Source of the DNA: Marinobacter bryozoorum
GTDB lineage: Bacteria > Pseudomonadota > Gammaproteobacteria > Pseudomonadales > Oleiphilaceae
Reading direction: 5' to 3'
Assembly: GCF_023156245.1 (NCBI RefSeq)
Contig: NZ_JAKZAH010000031.1
Span: forward strand, 1-45,479
DNA length: 45,479 nt
In this document: piece after piece, positions 26,875 through 36,252 of the stretch
Position numbering within the stretch: the first letter of the stretch is position 1
How the letters are laid out: each line of letters opens with the position of its first letter
Notes under the pieces: generated by a model
Told to the model about the DNA's origin: nothing
Seen by the model: the letters and a program-made list of their open reading frames with translations, nothing else
The model's database searches: none
Program-made: the position numbers and the translations under genes

Positions 26875-27396
26875 CTATCGGTTGCTCCCGTCCGCCGCCT
26901 GGTCGTCGGGCTTGCGGAACATGTCGAGTATCATCATGCCGGCACCGATGGTGATGGCGGTGTCGGCCAGGTTGAAGGCCGGGAAGTGCCAGTCCTGCCA
27001 GTAGAAGTGGAGGAAGTCCACTACGTAGCCGTGGACTACCCGGTCATAGACGTTACCAATCGCGCCACCAAGGATCAGGGCGATGGCGACGGCGGTCCAG
27101 GTTTCGTTGCGTTTCAGTCCCTTCAGCCAGTAGACCAGCACCACACTGACGACTACCGCCAGCGCCACGAAGAACCAGCGCTGCCAGCCGGCCGCGTCTG
27201 CCAGGAAGCTGAACGCCGCACCCGTGTTGTGCAGCAGGGTCAGGTTGAACATGGGCACCACCGGCACTGGCTGGCCGTAGGTCAGCATGGCGGTGGCCAT
27301 GGCCTTGGTGCCCAGGTCGATGGCAATCACCGCCACGGCCAGCCATAGCCACTTCAGTTTGGTGCCGGTCTGTTCCTGTGTCATGGCAGCGTCCAT
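26875..27396 (-). CDS. lspA: Lipoprotein signal peptidase (signal peptidase II)
   Basis: Inner-membrane aspartic protease that removes signal peptides from prolipoproteins after lipidation; BamD in this window is a likely substrate. It has 173 residues from the ATG at 27396 (a second ATG at 27384 is possible). Four membrane segments are seen. The catalytic dyad is Asp118 (GNVYDRVVHGYVVDF) and Asp145 (FNLADTAI). The HNTGAAFSFL motif is conserved. It starts 15 bases after the ileS stop and is part of the ribF-ileS-lspA-fkpB-ispH operon. Confidence 0.95.
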   Translation of the reverse strand: MDAAMTQEQTGTKLKWLWLAVAVIAIDLGTKAMATAMLTYGQPVPVVPMFNLTLLHNTGAAFSFLADAAGWQRWFFVALAVVVSVVLVYWLKGLKRNETWTAVAIALILGGAIGNVYDRVVHGYVVDFLHFYWQDWHFPAFNLADTAITIGAGMMILDMFRKPDDQAADGSNR

Positions 27397-27411
27397 CAGC
27401 GTTCCACTCCG

Positions 27412-30231
27412 TCAGGCAAAGGAGCGGGTTTCACCCGGGCCTTCCACGTTGGTCACACAGCGGCCGCACAGATCGGTGTATGTCCCGTGCTGGCCAACGT
27501 CTTCCCGGTGGTGCCAGCAGCGTTCGCACTTGGCGTGGGTCGCCGGGGTTACTTTGACCATCAAGCCTTCGTGACCAGTCTGCTCGGCGCCATCCGCCTC
27601 GGAGATCGGGCGTACGGCGGCTTCGGAGGTGATCAGCACAAAGCGAAGCTCCTCATCCAGATGCTTCAGCCGGTCCGCCAGTTCGCCCTCGCAGTACAGG
27701 GTCACTTCCGCACTGAGAGAACCCTTGATCTCACCACGGCCGCGAGCTTCTTCCAGGCACTTGTTGACGGCTTCCTTGACGCTATAGATTTCGCGCCAGT
27801 AGTCACGACCCAGTTCGGCATTGTCCGGCAGCGCGGTAAGGCCTTCGTACCAGGTTTCATAGAACACGGTCTCGCCCCGCTCACCTGGTAGGTGCTGCCA
27901 GATCTCATCGGCGGTGAAGCTGAGGATCGGCGCAATCCAGCGCACCAGGGCTTCGGCCACGTGGTAGAGCGCGGTCTGACAGGAACGGCGGGCCAGGCTG
28001 TCAGCCGGGGTGGTGTACTGGCGGTCCTTGATGATGTCCAGGTAGAAGCCACCCAGGGTAGCCTCACAGAAGTTATAGACCTTCTGGTAGATTCGCAGGA
28101 AGGCGTAGTTGCCGTAATCCTCGTTCAGCTCGTTCTGCAGCTGCAGGGCACGGTCCACCATCCAGCGGTCCAGGGCAATCATGTCCTCCGGCGCCACCAT
28201 ATGCTCCGCCGGGTCAAAACCGGTGAGGTTGCTCAGCAGGAAGCGGGCGGTGTTGCGGATACGACGATAGCCGTCGGCGGTCTGCTTGAGGATGTCCTTG
28301 GACACCGTCATCTCGCCGCTGTAGTCGGTGGCAGACACCCACAGGCGCAGGATGTCGGCACCCAGTTCGTTCATCACCTCCTGGGGCGCAATCACGTTGC
28401 CCAGGGACTTGGACATCTTGCGACCTTTGCCATCCACGGTGAAGCCGTGAGTGAGCACCTGCTTGTAGGGTGCCACGCCGTTCATGGCGATGGAGGTCTT
28501 CAGGGAGGACTGGAACCAGCCACGGTGCTGGTCGGAGCCTTCCAGGTACATATCCGCCGGGAATTGGCCCAGCTCTGACCGGGGGCGAAGGACCGATTCA
28601 TGGGTAACGCCCGAGTCAAACCACACGTCCAGGGTATCGGTGACCTTCTCGTACCGGTCCGCGTCGGCGCCCAGCATGTCGTTGATATCGAGGTCATACC
28701 AGGCGTCGATGCCATCCTTCTCGATGGCCTGGGCGGCCTTTTCGATCAGGGCCTGGGTGTCCGGGTGCAGCTCCTGGGTTTCCTTGTTGACGAACAAGGT
28801 GATGGGCACACCCCAGGTGCGCTGACGGGAGATACACCAGTCCGGGCTCTGCTCGAACATGGCTTCGATACGGTTCTGGCCCCAGGCGGGTACCCAGCGC
28901 ACACCCTTGATGGCTTCCAGGGCGTCGGCGCGGAGGTTTTCCTTGTCCATGCTGATAAACCACTGGGGCGTCGCCCGGTAGATCAGCGGGGTCTTGGTCC
29001 GCCAGCAGTGCGGGTAACTGTGCTGGAACTTCTCCGAGCGCACCAGCTTGCCTTCCCGCTCCAAGGCGGAGCAGACAGGTTCATCCGCCTTGTATACGTG
29101 CACCCCGGCAAACTCGCCGGCGGCGTCGGTGTAGGTGCCGTCCGCACGGACCAGGTTGATGGTGCCGATGCCATAGGCCTTGCCCACTTCAAAGTCTTCC
29201 ATACCGTGATCCGGTGCAGTATGGACCGCGCCGGTACCTGCGTCGGTAGAGACGTGGTCACCCAGCACAACAGGCACCTGCTTGTCGTAGATCGGGTGGT
29301 GCAACTCAAGCCGCTCCAGGGCCTCGCCCTTGCAGGTGGCCAGTACTTCAAACTGCTCCACATCCCAACGGCTCATGATGCCCTCGACCATCTCAGCCGC
29401 CAGGATCATCCGTTCCGGGCCATGGCCCACATCGGTCTGCACCAGGGCGTACTCCAGCTCCGCGTGGAGGGACACCGCCTGGTTGGCCGGAATGGTCCAG
29501 GGAGTGGTGGTCCAGATCACGACAGAGACATCGCCCTGCCCCTGGTCGGTCCCGAAGGCCGCCAGCGCCTTGCCTTGATCCACGGCGGTGAAGCGCACAT
29601 CGATCTGCGTTGAGGTCTTGTCCTGGTATTCAACCTCCGCCTCGGCCAGCGCGGACTGACCGACCACGCTCCAGTAGACCGGCTTGAAGCCACGAACCAG
29701 GTGCCCCTTGGCGACGATCTTGCCCAGAGCACGGACGATGCCTGCTTCCACCTTCGGATCCATGGTCAGGTAGGGTTTGTCCCACTCGCCCATGACGCCC
29801 AGGCGAATAAAATCAGCCTTCTGGCCTTCGATCTGCTTGGTGGCGTAGTCACGACAGGCCTGGCGGAAGGTCTTGTAGTCTACCTTGACCCCGGCCTTGC
29901 CGATTTCCTGTTCCACCTTGTGCTCGATGGGCAGGCCATGGCAGTCCCAGCCGGGCACGTAGGGCGCGTCATAGCCCATGAAGCTGCGGGACTTGACGAT
30001 CATGTCCTTGAGAATCTTGTTGACCGCGTGACCGATATGAATGCTGCCGTTGGCGTAGGGAGGGCCATCGTGAAGAATGAACTTGTCCCGGCCTTCCCGC
30101 TGCTGGCGCAGGTTGCCGTACACATCCAGGTCCTGCCAGCGCTTGAGCATGTCGGGCTCGCGTTTGGCCAGGTTACCGCGCATGGGGAAGGCGGTTTCAG
30201 GCAGATTCAGCGTGTGCTTGTAGTCGCTCAT
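27412..30231 (-). CDS. ileS: Isoleucyl-tRNA synthetase
   Basis: Class I aminoacyl-tRNA synthetase that charges tRNA-Ile, with editing of valine. The start is the ATG at 30231, giving 939 residues ([19 protein letters not shown]), the usual E. coli-like start; the upstream frame extension overlaps ribF and is rejected. The HIGH motif is HIGHA in [15 protein letters not shown], the KMSKS motif is in [12 protein letters not shown]. The C-terminal zinc finger has CERCWHH and CGRC. It lies ten bases after ribF. Confidence 0.96.
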   Translation of the reverse strand: MSDYKHTLNLPETAFPMRGNLAKREPDMLKRWQDLDVYGNLRQQREGRDKFILHDGPPYANGSIHIGHAVNKILKDMIVKSRSFMGYDAPYVPGWDCHGLPIEHKVEQEIGKAGVKVDYKTFRQACRDYATKQIEGQKADFIRLGVMGEWDKPYLTMDPKVEAGIVRALGKIVAKGHLVRGFKPVYWSVVGQSALAEAEVEYQDKTSTQIDVRFTAVDQGKALAAFGTDQGQGDVSVVIWTTTPWTIPANQAVSLHAELEYALVQTDVGHGPERMILAAEMVEGIMSRWDVEQFEVLATCKGEALERLELHHPIYDKQVPVVLGDHVSTDAGTGAVHTAPDHGMEDFEVGKAYGIGTINLVRADGTYTDAAGEFAGVHVYKADEPVCSALEREGKLVRSEKFQHSYPHCWRTKTPLIYRATPQWFISMDKENLRADALEAIKGVRWVPAWGQNRIEAMFEQSPDWCISRQRTWGVPITLFVNKETQELHPDTQALIEKAAQAIEKDGIDAWYDLDINDMLGADADRYEKVTDTLDVWFDSGVTHESVLRPRSELGQFPADMYLEGSDQHRGWFQSSLKTSIAMNGVAPYKQVLTHGFTVDGKGRKMSKSLGNVIAPQEVMNELGADILRLWVSATDYSGEMTVSKDILKQTADGYRRIRNTARFLLSNLTGFDPAEHMVAPEDMIALDRWMVDRALQLQNELNEDYGNYAFLRIYQKVYNFCEATLGGFYLDIIKDRQYTTPADSLARRSCQTALYHVAEALVRWIAPILSFTADEIWQHLPGERGETVFYETWYEGLTALPDNAELGRDYWREIYSVKEAVNKCLEEARGRGEIKGSLSAEVTLYCEGELADRLKHLDEELRFVLITSEAAVRPISEADGAEQTGHEGLMVKVTPATHAKCERCWHHREDVGQHGTYTDLCGRCVTNVEGPGETRSFA

Positions 30232-30241
30232 AGTCTCTCGG

Positions 30242-31213
30242 TCAGTGTTGGTTGGCGACCGTGCCGTGGTCGGCGATCCACGCCCGGGCATTCTCGAAAT
30301 CCCGGGCGATCTGGTCTTTGAGTTCATCAATGGAATCAAACTTGATCTCGTCCCGCAGCGGGTGGCGGAACGTGACAGCAATACGCTGGCCATAAAGTGT
30401 GCCAGCAAAGTCCAGCAGGTGCACTTCCAGCGAGGGCTGGCGGCCGTCTACCGTAGGCCGCAGGCCGATATTGGCCACTCCGTCACGGCGACTGCCATCC
30501 GGCAGTTCCACGTCCACCACGTACACGCCCCGCAAGGGGGCCAACCGATCCAGCAGTATATTGACGGTCGGTGCGCCAATGGTACGGCCCAGCTGACGGC
30601 CATACACCACCTTGCCGCGAATGGTGTAAGGGTGGCCAAGTAGGCGCCCGGCCAGCTCAAGCTGGTTTGTCTGGAGGGCATTGCGTATCCGCGTGCTGCT
30701 GACACGCTCCCCGTCGATGGTGACGGTTCGGGTGTTCTCCACGGAGAAGCCTTCCGTCTCCCCTACCTCACGGAGCAGCTGGAAGTCTCCGGCGCGGTCG
30801 CAGCCAAAGCGGAAATCGTCCCCCACCACCAGGTGGTGGACTTTCAGGCCGTCGATCAGCACGTCCTCAATAAAGCCCATGCCGGAATAGCTGCGGAAGT
30901 TCTCGTCGAACTTCAGGCACAGCACACAGTCCACCCCGTGGGACAGGATGGCCTCGAACTTCTGGCGGAATCCGGTCAGCCTCGGTGGCGCATCATCCCC
31001 CTGGAAGAACTCCCGGGGCTGGGGCTCGAACACCATGGCCACGGATGGCACACCCAGTTCAGTGGCCTTGTCTTTTACCTGGTCGAGGATGGTCTGATGC
31101 CCCAGGTGCACACCATCGAAGTTGCCCACGGTGGCCACGCAGCCCCGAGACAGAAAGGTATTCTCCTGGTGTGACAGCAGCTTGAGGTTGGTCAGCCCCC
31201 GGATCAGACGCAT
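30242..31213 (-). CDS. ribF: Bifunctional riboflavin kinase / FAD synthetase
   Basis: It phosphorylates riboflavin to FMN and adenylates FMN to FAD. It has 323 residues. The N-terminal nucleotidyltransferase domain has [11 protein letters not shown] (30-40) and the STRIRNAL motif (near 180). The C-terminal flavokinase domain starts at about 190 with [21 protein letters not shown], shown by [17 protein letters not shown], and has the ANIGLRPTV motif. It follows murJ by 73 bases and leads the ileS-lspA-fkpB-ispH block on the minus strand, a standard arrangement. Confidence 0.95.
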   Translation of the reverse strand: MRLIRGLTNLKLLSHQENTFLSRGCVATVGNFDGVHLGHQTILDQVKDKATELGVPSVAMVFEPQPREFFQGDDAPPRLTGFRQKFEAILSHGVDCVLCLKFDENFRSYSGMGFIEDVLIDGLKVHHLVVGDDFRFGCDRAGDFQLLREVGETEGFSVENTRTVTIDGERVSSTRIRNALQTNQLELAGRLLGHPYTIRGKVVYGRQLGRTIGAPTVNILLDRLAPLRGVYVVDVELPDGSRRDGVANIGLRPTVDGRQPSLEVHLLDFAGTLYGQRIAVTFRHPLRDEIKFDSIDELKDQIARDFENARAWIADHGTVANQH

Positions 31214-31286
31214 GCGTACTGCGAACCCTCTATTGGATGCTTGCCAGCAACCTGATGTTGCTGGTGAGAAAACGCGCGATTATAAC

Positions 31287-32864
31287 CTATCGACGGCGGA
31301 AATGTCTTACCCTCACGCCCACCAGGGCGAGAGTCAGGAAGTAGACCGCAACACCTGCGGCGACCAGCACCGCCATTTCAAGCGCACGATCCAGGCCGCC
31401 ATACGCCAGCCAGGTGGGCACCGGCTCATTGAGCAGCAGTATCACACCAGCCAGCACTCCATTGGCCACCGCCAACTGCAACAGGAACTTCATGGCCCCG
31501 GCCTGGGCCTTCCAGGCGCCCTCTTTTGCCAGGCCGCGCCAGAGCAGGAACGCGTTCAGCCAGGCCGATAGCGACGTTGCCAGGGCAAGGCCGGCGTGGG
31601 CCAGGGGCAGGATCAGGGCGAGATTGAAGACCATGTTGGCCACCATGGCGATCACACCGATCTTGACCGGCGTCCTGGTATCCTCCCGGGCAAAGAACCC
31701 GGGCGCCAGCACCTTGATCAGCATGAAGGCGAGCAACCCCAGGGAATAGGCCCGCAGGCTCTGGGCCGACATGGCCACGTCCCGGTCGGTTACCTCACCG
31801 TAGTGGAAAAGGGTGGCAATCAGCGGCTCAGCCAGCAGCACCAATGCTACGGCTGCCGGCAAACCGATCAGCAGCACGGCCCGTACCGCCCAGTCCACGG
31901 TCGCTGCAAATTCGTCGCGGGACTGCGAGGCGTGCTTGCGGGAGAGGTTGGGCAGGATAACCGTGCCGATGGCAATCCCGAACACGCCCAGCGGCAGCTC
32001 CGATAAACGATCGGAATAATAGAGCCAGGACACACTGCCGGTCTGCAGAAACGACGCCAGCACCGTATCCAGCAGCAGGTTGATCTGGCTGACGGATACG
32101 CCAAACAAGGCCGGCGCCATCAGCTTCAGGATCCGGCGGACCCCTTCATGGCGGTAATCCACCCGCGGTCGGGGCATGAGCCCCAGACGCATCAAAAATG
32201 GCAACTGAAAGAACAACTGCAACGCACCGGCGATGAATACGCCCCAGGCAAGCGCCATGACCGGCTCGTCCATCAACGGGGTCATAAAGATCGCCGCGCT
32301 GATCATCGACAGGTTCAGGATGACCGGGGTGAATGCCGGGACCGCAAACCGGTCGTAGCTGTTGAGGATGGCCCCGGCAAATGCTGTCAGGGAGATCAGC
32401 AATAAATAAGGAAAGGTGATGCGCAGCATGTCGCTGGCCAGGCCGAACTTGACGGCGTCATCCGTGAAGCCAGGCGCGAAGACGGCTGTCAGCACCGGGG
32501 AGCCAGCCATGGCCACCACGGTGACCGCCAGCAACACCAGCCCGAGAGAGCCGGCCACTGCATTGACCAGGCGCCTGACCTCGGTAATGTCACCCTGCTC
32601 ACGATAGGATGAAAGCACCGGCACGAAGGCCTGGGAGAAGGCCCCCTCGGCAAACAGGCGGCGCAGGAAGTTCGGAATCTTGAATGCCACGAAGAAGGCA
32701 TCTGCCCCGGCGCCGGCCCCGAAATACCGCGCAATCACCATATCCCGAACCAGCCCCAGTACCCGGGAAAGCATGGTCATTACACCCACCACGCCGGACG
32801 ATCGCAACAGGCCGGGTGCTTGCGGGGGTTGTGGCGGGGTTTCCGGGGACTCCGACTGGCGCAT
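31287..32864 (-). CDS. murJ: Lipid II flippase MurJ (MviN)
   Basis: Multi-spanning inner-membrane flippase of the MOP superfamily that moves lipid II across the membrane for peptidoglycan synthesis. It has 525 residues with about fourteen hydrophobic segments. The N-terminus contains the characteristic TMLSRVLGLVRDMVIARYFGA, shown by LSRVLGLVRDMVIARYFG, and FRRLFAEGAFSQAFVPV-like ALRRLFAEGAFSQAFVP. It lies divergent from rpsT and upstream of ribF, as in Pseudomonas. Confidence 0.95.
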   Translation of the reverse strand: MRQSESPETPPQPPQAPGLLRSSGVVGVMTMLSRVLGLVRDMVIARYFGAGAGADAFFVAFKIPNFLRRLFAEGAFSQAFVPVLSSYREQGDITEVRRLVNAVAGSLGLVLLAVTVVAMAGSPVLTAVFAPGFTDDAVKFGLASDMLRITFPYLLLISLTAFAGAILNSYDRFAVPAFTPVILNLSMISAAIFMTPLMDEPVMALAWGVFIAGALQLFFQLPFLMRLGLMPRPRVDYRHEGVRRILKLMAPALFGVSVSQINLLLDTVLASFLQTGSVSWLYYSDRLSELPLGVFGIAIGTVILPNLSRKHASQSRDEFAATVDWAVRAVLLIGLPAAVALVLLAEPLIATLFHYGEVTDRDVAMSAQSLRAYSLGLLAFMLIKVLAPGFFAREDTRTPVKIGVIAMVANMVFNLALILPLAHAGLALATSLSAWLNAFLLWRGLAKEGAWKAQAGAMKFLLQLAVANGVLAGVILLLNEPVPTWLAYGGLDRALEMAVLVAAGVAVYFLTLALVGVRVRHFRRR

Positions 32865-32939
32865 TCAAACCGCTTCCTGTGGTAAAGGTGGCAGGAGTTT
32901 ATCACAGGGTTTGCGGGCGTCGGGAGATGCGCCCGGCCC

Positions 32940-32968
32940 TTGACATTGACGGCGTCTGAAGGCATGAT
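32940..32968 (+). promoter_or_regulatory. rpsT promoter
   Basis: Perfect -35 TTGACA (32940-32945), 17-base spacer, -10 CATGAT (32963-32968, four of six). It is followed at once by a 7-bp inverted repeat. The leader to the rpsT start would be about 115 bases. Confidence 0.55.
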
Positions 32969-32970
32969 TC

Positions 32971-32991
32971 CGCGTCATTTATTTTGACGCG
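32971..32991. promoter_or_regulatory. Inverted repeat at the expected rpsT transcription start
   Basis: CGCGTCA, seven T/A-only bases, TGACGCG: perfect 7-bp arms. It overlaps the predicted start of transcription and could act as an operator or a 5' end hairpin. Confidence 0.45.
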
Positions 32992-33089
32992 TCGAATGCA
33001 GTGGGCGCGGCTACGATTGTCGGGGCGACTTCCGCGAAGGCGCTCTCAGCGAATTCAGATTTTCACACAGATTTTTCAGGAGTTACACG

Positions 33090-33356
33090 GTGGCAAATAC
33101 CCCGCAAGCCAAGAAGCGCGCACGTCAGAACGAAAAGAACCGCAAGCATAACGCCAGCCTGCGTTCCATGGCGCGTACCTACATGAAGAAGGTTCAGTCC
33201 AAGATCGAAGCCGGCAACTACGAAGAAGCCCAGAAGGCCTTCCAGGAAGCCCAGCCGATCATGGACAGCATGGTCAACAAGGGCATCTTCGCCAAGAACA
33301 AGGTTGCTCGCCACAAGAGCCGTCTGACCACCAAGATCAAGGCGCTGAAAGCCTGA
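33090..33356 (+). CDS. rpsT: 30S ribosomal protein S20
   Basis: Primary binding protein of the 16S rRNA 5' domain. It has 88 residues and is very basic ([21 protein letters not shown] is the classic start, shown by [16 protein letters not shown]). The start codon is GTG at 33090 with AGGAG eight bases upstream. In E. coli the gene starts with UUG and is autoregulated at translation, so a weak start codon here may have the same purpose. It is a single-gene unit with a terminator and is divergent from murJ, as in Pseudomonas and E. coli. Confidence 0.97.
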   Translation: MANTPQAKKRARQNEKNRKHNASLRSMARTYMKKVQSKIEAGNYEEAQKAFQEAQPIMDSMVNKGIFAKNKVARHKSRLTTKIKALKA

Positions 33357-33372
33357 CTGGTCAGATCGACTG

Positions 33373-33399
33373 AAAAACCCCGCCACGGCGGGGTTTTTT
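33373..33399 (+). terminator. Rho-independent terminator of rpsT
   Basis: CCCCGC, loop of four, GCGGGG with an A-run before and a T-run after (GGGGTTTTTT). It starts 17 bases after the rpsT stop. Confidence 0.92.
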
Positions 33400-33486
33400 A
33401 TTGCCTTTCACCCGGCCACCTACTGGCCATCCCCACTGCCAAAGGGGTTATGATGCCCACACCGATCCAATAACAAGGTGTGCGCT

Positions 33487-34107
33487 ATGGCAGACGATAT
33501 CCATTTCTACGAACCCGCCAACGGACACGGACTGGCCCACGATCCGTTCAACGCCCTGGTGGCACCACGCCCCATTGGCTGGATCTCCTCCCGCGATGGC
33601 CAGGGCAACCTGAATCTTGCCCCCTACAGCTTCTTCAACGCATTCAATTACCATCCACCCATCGTTGGTTTCTCCAGCATTGGCTATAAGGACTCGGTAC
33701 GTAACGCAGAGGAGACCGGCGAGTTCTGCTGGAACCTGGTTACCCGCTCGTTAAGCGAAGCCATGAATGAGACCTGCGCGCCCGTTGGCCCCGAGGAGGA
33801 CGAATTCACTCTCTCCGGCCTGACGCCACGACCCTCCCGGGTCATATCGGCACCCCACGTTGCAGAAAGCCCGGTGGCTCTGGAGTGCAAAGTATCCCAG
33901 GTACTGCGCCTGACCGGTGCCGACGGAGTGCCCGTAGACACCTGGATGGTCTATGGCGAAGTGGTAGGGGTGCATATTGCAAGGCACCTGCTGAGGGATG
34001 GCATCTACGACACCGGTGCGGCTGAACCGGTCATGCGGGGCGGAGGCCCTGCGGATTATTTCAGCGTCGGCCCAGGGCAAAAATTCCGGATGAACCGTCC
34101 GGGCTGA
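33487..34107 (+). CDS. Flavin reductase-like (FMN-binding split barrel) protein
   Basis: A 206-residue protein of the flavin reductase-like family (DIM6/NTAB type), which binds FMN and often serves as a flavin reductase or an oxidoreductase of unknown substrate. The conserved N-terminal stretch is ALVAPRPIGWISSRDGQGNLNLAPYSFFN, shown by APRPIGWISSRDGQGN and LAPYSFFNAF. The ATG at 33487 has AAGGTG eight bases upstream; a GTG three codons earlier is less likely. It stands alone between rpsT and azlD. The exact substrate cannot be told. Confidence 0.85.
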   Translation: MADDIHFYEPANGHGLAHDPFNALVAPRPIGWISSRDGQGNLNLAPYSFFNAFNYHPPIVGFSSIGYKDSVRNAEETGEFCWNLVTRSLSEAMNETCAPVGPEEDEFTLSGLTPRPSRVISAPHVAESPVALECKVSQVLRLTGADGVPVDTWMVYGEVVGVHIARHLLRDGIYDTGAAEPVMRGGGPADYFSVGPGQKFRMNRPG

Positions 34108-34137
34108 CCAGGGGCCGGCCAGGCAAAGGTCCAGGAT

Positions 34138-34452
34138 CTACCCGACCCCCAGGCGAACAAGGGCTGCGACCAGGATGCCTGCAGCAATCGCGGGCAGCGG
34201 ACGCCTTGTGCCAAGCATGATGATGGCCGTAGTAGCCAGGGCCGCCAGCGCGCCGGCATCACCGCTGAAGGCCATGGGCACGATAATCGCGATCAGCACC
34301 GAACTGGCCATGGCATTGATGAAGCTCTCGATACGGGGGCTGATCCGCACAAAGGACATAACGAATGCGCCGCCATAGCGGGTCGCCAGGGTAACCACGG
34401 CCATGAGGGCGATGATGACCAGGATACCTGCGGGTGTGGTCTCGATACTCAT
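34138..34452 (-). CDS. azlD: AzlD-family branched-chain amino acid exporter subunit
   Basis: A 104-residue protein that is almost entirely hydrophobic with three to four membrane segments (TPAGILVIIALMAVVTLATR, then SSVLIAIIVPMAFSG, LAALATTAIIMLG, and AIAAGILVAALVRLG). It belongs to the AzlD/YgaH family, which pairs with AzlC/YgaZ proteins for export of valine or related amino acids. Its ATG overlaps the azlC stop by four bases (34449-34452), showing coupling. The substrate is inferred from the family only. Confidence 0.88.
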   Translation of the reverse strand: MSIETTPAGILVIIALMAVVTLATRYGGAFVMSFVRISPRIESFINAMASSVLIAIIVPMAFSGDAGALAALATTAIIMLGTRRPLPAIAAGILVAALVRLGVG

Positions 34453-35186
34453 GGCGCCTCCTGCTCCTCCCGGGGTTGACCACCCTGCCGGGGCTCAAGC
34501 CAGAAAAATCCAACTACCCCACCGGCGAGCGCGCCAACAACCACATGGATGTTGGGCGGTAACCAGCGCCAGGCCGCCAGCGCAGCCACCGAGGCAACCA
34601 CCCACGCGACCAGGGTACGGGGCGACTTCTTGCCTCCCAGTGCCATGGCCAGCAGAAAACACCCCAGCACCATGTCCAGGCCCAGCGCCTGCGGGTCTTT
34701 GAGCAGGCCGCCGAAGTAAACGCCCAGCCCGGTGCCAATCACCCAGGCCAGCCACAACACCGCGCCACCACCAACGATGACTTCCAGGTTCTTGCGGCCA
34801 TTCTGGTAATCCTGGGCCGCCACCGCCCAGTTAGCATCGGTCAGCAACAGCAGCACGCCGTAGCGTTTCCCTGGCGGCAGTTCCCGCAGCACCGGGTACA
34901 ATGAGGCCCCCATCAGCAGGTGACGAGAGTTGATTGCAAACACCACGGCCAATAACGGAATCAGTGATACCTCGGTACCCCACATATCCACCGCGGCAAA
35001 CTGGGATGCGCCGGCAAACACCGTCACGCTCATCAGTAACGTCTGCAGCGGCGTCAGCCCCTCCTGCACCGCCGCCAGTCCGAAGGCCGCACCGAAGGCA
35101 ACGACAAACAGCGAGATAGGAAGCAGCCGGAAGAATTCTGCACGGACCCTGGCCGGCTGCCACTGGTAAGGGTAGTTCTTATCCAT
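34449..35186 (-). CDS. azlC: AzlC-family branched-chain amino acid exporter
   Basis: A 245-residue inner-membrane protein of the AzlC/YgaZ family. Seen are FGAAFGLAAVQEGLTPLQTLLMS (shown by AAFGLAAVQEGLTPLQ), SVTVFAGASQFAAVDM and FAINSRHLLMGASLYPVL, all family hallmarks, with seven or so membrane segments. With AzlD it forms a likely two-part exporter of branched-chain amino acids. The start overlaps the end of the upstream small gene by eight bases, so three genes form one operon. Confidence 0.9.
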   Translation of the reverse strand: MDKNYPYQWQPARVRAEFFRLLPISLFVVAFGAAFGLAAVQEGLTPLQTLLMSVTVFAGASQFAAVDMWGTEVSLIPLLAVVFAINSRHLLMGASLYPVLRELPPGKRYGVLLLLTDANWAVAAQDYQNGRKNLEVIVGGGAVLWLAWVIGTGLGVYFGGLLKDPQALGLDMVLGCFLLAMALGGKKSPRTLVAWVVASVAALAAWRWLPPNIHVVVGALAGGVVGFFWLEPRQGGQPREEQEAP

Positions 35187-35511
35187 CCCAGCCGAAAAAC
35201 TCTTCCATCCACTGAATCAGTGTGTCCACGCTGACGCTTGAGAAATCCACCGGCTGGAACGTATCCCCGGCCTCCTCATCGATGGTCACAAACTGATAAA
35301 GCAAAACGCCCGGCTGCTCATCGTGCAGGATCAGGTTGATCCGCCGACGCGTGCGCAGGCAGTCAATGGTCATGGCGTCGGCAGGAATACCCACATCACG
35401 CATGCCCCGCCTGACGCTGACGACGGGGTTGATGTGTTCATGGGCCTGCTGGATGCGGGCGTGGGCATCGCTGGCCATATCGGACAGAGCTTTGAGGGGA
35501 TCTTCAGGCAT
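35179..35511 (-). CDS. Conserved hypothetical protein upstream of azlC
   Basis: A 110-residue soluble acidic protein (MPEDPLKALSDMASDAHARI). I do not recognise a named domain. The middle part has alternating hydrophobic residues (RRRINLILHDEQPGVLLYQF) suggesting beta strands, and the C-terminus is acidic and aromatic (QWMEEFFGWDG). It overlaps azlC by eight bases and so is probably co-expressed with the AzlCD exporter. No function can be assigned. Confidence 0.75.
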   Translation of the reverse strand: MPEDPLKALSDMASDAHARIQQAHEHINPVVSVRRGMRDVGIPADAMTIDCLRTRRRINLILHDEQPGVLLYQFVTIDEEAGDTFQPVDFSSVSVDTLIQWMEEFFGWDG

Positions 35512-35619
35512 GGAACGTCGTACGAGTCTGCTTTGTGTAATGGCCCCGGGTAGAGGTCGGATACACCCAGTCTAACGGAGAGAGAGCCCGCCTTGAACGA
35601 AAATCCCTGTTCCAGTTGA

Positions 35620-35820
35620 AGCCAGCCACTCTGGAAACTGCAAGAGAGGGCTGATAAACGGGAAGCCGGTGGCATCTATCTGTTCGAGGACGAAACCAGC
35701 GCCCGCGCCTATCTCGACATGCACTCCCGCAGGCTCAAGGAGTTTGGTGTACCGGAGGTAAATGCAAAGGTGTTCGGGGTTAACGAGGCGCTGTCTGTGA
35801 TTGATCACGGCCCGGTGTGA
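35620..35820 (+). pseudogene. Relic of a YdhR-family monooxygenase gene (C-terminal half)
   Basis: From 35629 to the TGA at 35818-35820 the plus strand encodes 62 residues with strong similarity, from memory, to E. coli YdhR (about 101 residues): LWK, then [42 protein letters not shown] and a final LSVIDHG. The N-terminal 35-40 residues are absent. There is an in-frame TGA at 35617-35619 and no suitable start codon. So it is a 5'-truncated pseudogene. Its last 41 bases overlap the end of the DUF4112 gene on the other strand. Confidence 0.8.
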
Positions 35821-36184
35821 CGGCTGAATTGCTGCTTCCGGATATCTCACTGAGTTCATCCCGCAGGATGCGTGCGTTGCGCAGGTTGGCCTTGTAGAAA
35901 AAGTCAAAGCCATCGCCTAGCACCGGCACCGAGCCGATAACCGCATCCAGCAGGATGTTCTTGAGAATGTGGGCCCTGGCCTTCCGACTGGCCCCGGCCC
36001 TCTGCGCCTCCACCAGGATGTAGCCCGACAGCAACAACCCGGTCATATCACCGATCACCGGCACCAGCCCCAACAAGCCGTCCAATCCGACAGAGAAGCG
36101 AGTGCCCGGTATACCGATTGCGCTGTCCATGAGCCGGCTGAACCGATCAACCCGGCGCAATGCCTTTGCACGTTGGTCTGTCAT
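35780..36184 (-). CDS. DUF4112-domain protein
   Basis: A 134-residue small membrane-associated protein of unknown function. The DUF4112 domain is recognised by the segment [32 protein letters not shown], shown by [19 protein letters not shown], and by [18 protein letters not shown]. Two hydrophobic helices fit short membrane segments. The C-terminal 20 residues are polar. Its 3' end overlaps the YdhR relic on the opposite strand. Role unknown. Confidence 0.85.
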   Translation of the reverse strand: MTDQRAKALRRVDRFSRLMDSAIGIPGTRFSVGLDGLLGLVPVIGDMTGLLLSGYILVEAQRAGASRKARAHILKNILLDAVIGSVPVLGDGFDFFYKANLRNARILRDELSEISGSSNSAVTPGRDQSQTAPR

Positions 36185-36252
36185 TCCGTCTCGCCCGACT
36201 GGCTCAGCACCGGCTTATCCCCTTCAGACAGGAACTCATAATCTGGCCAGGC

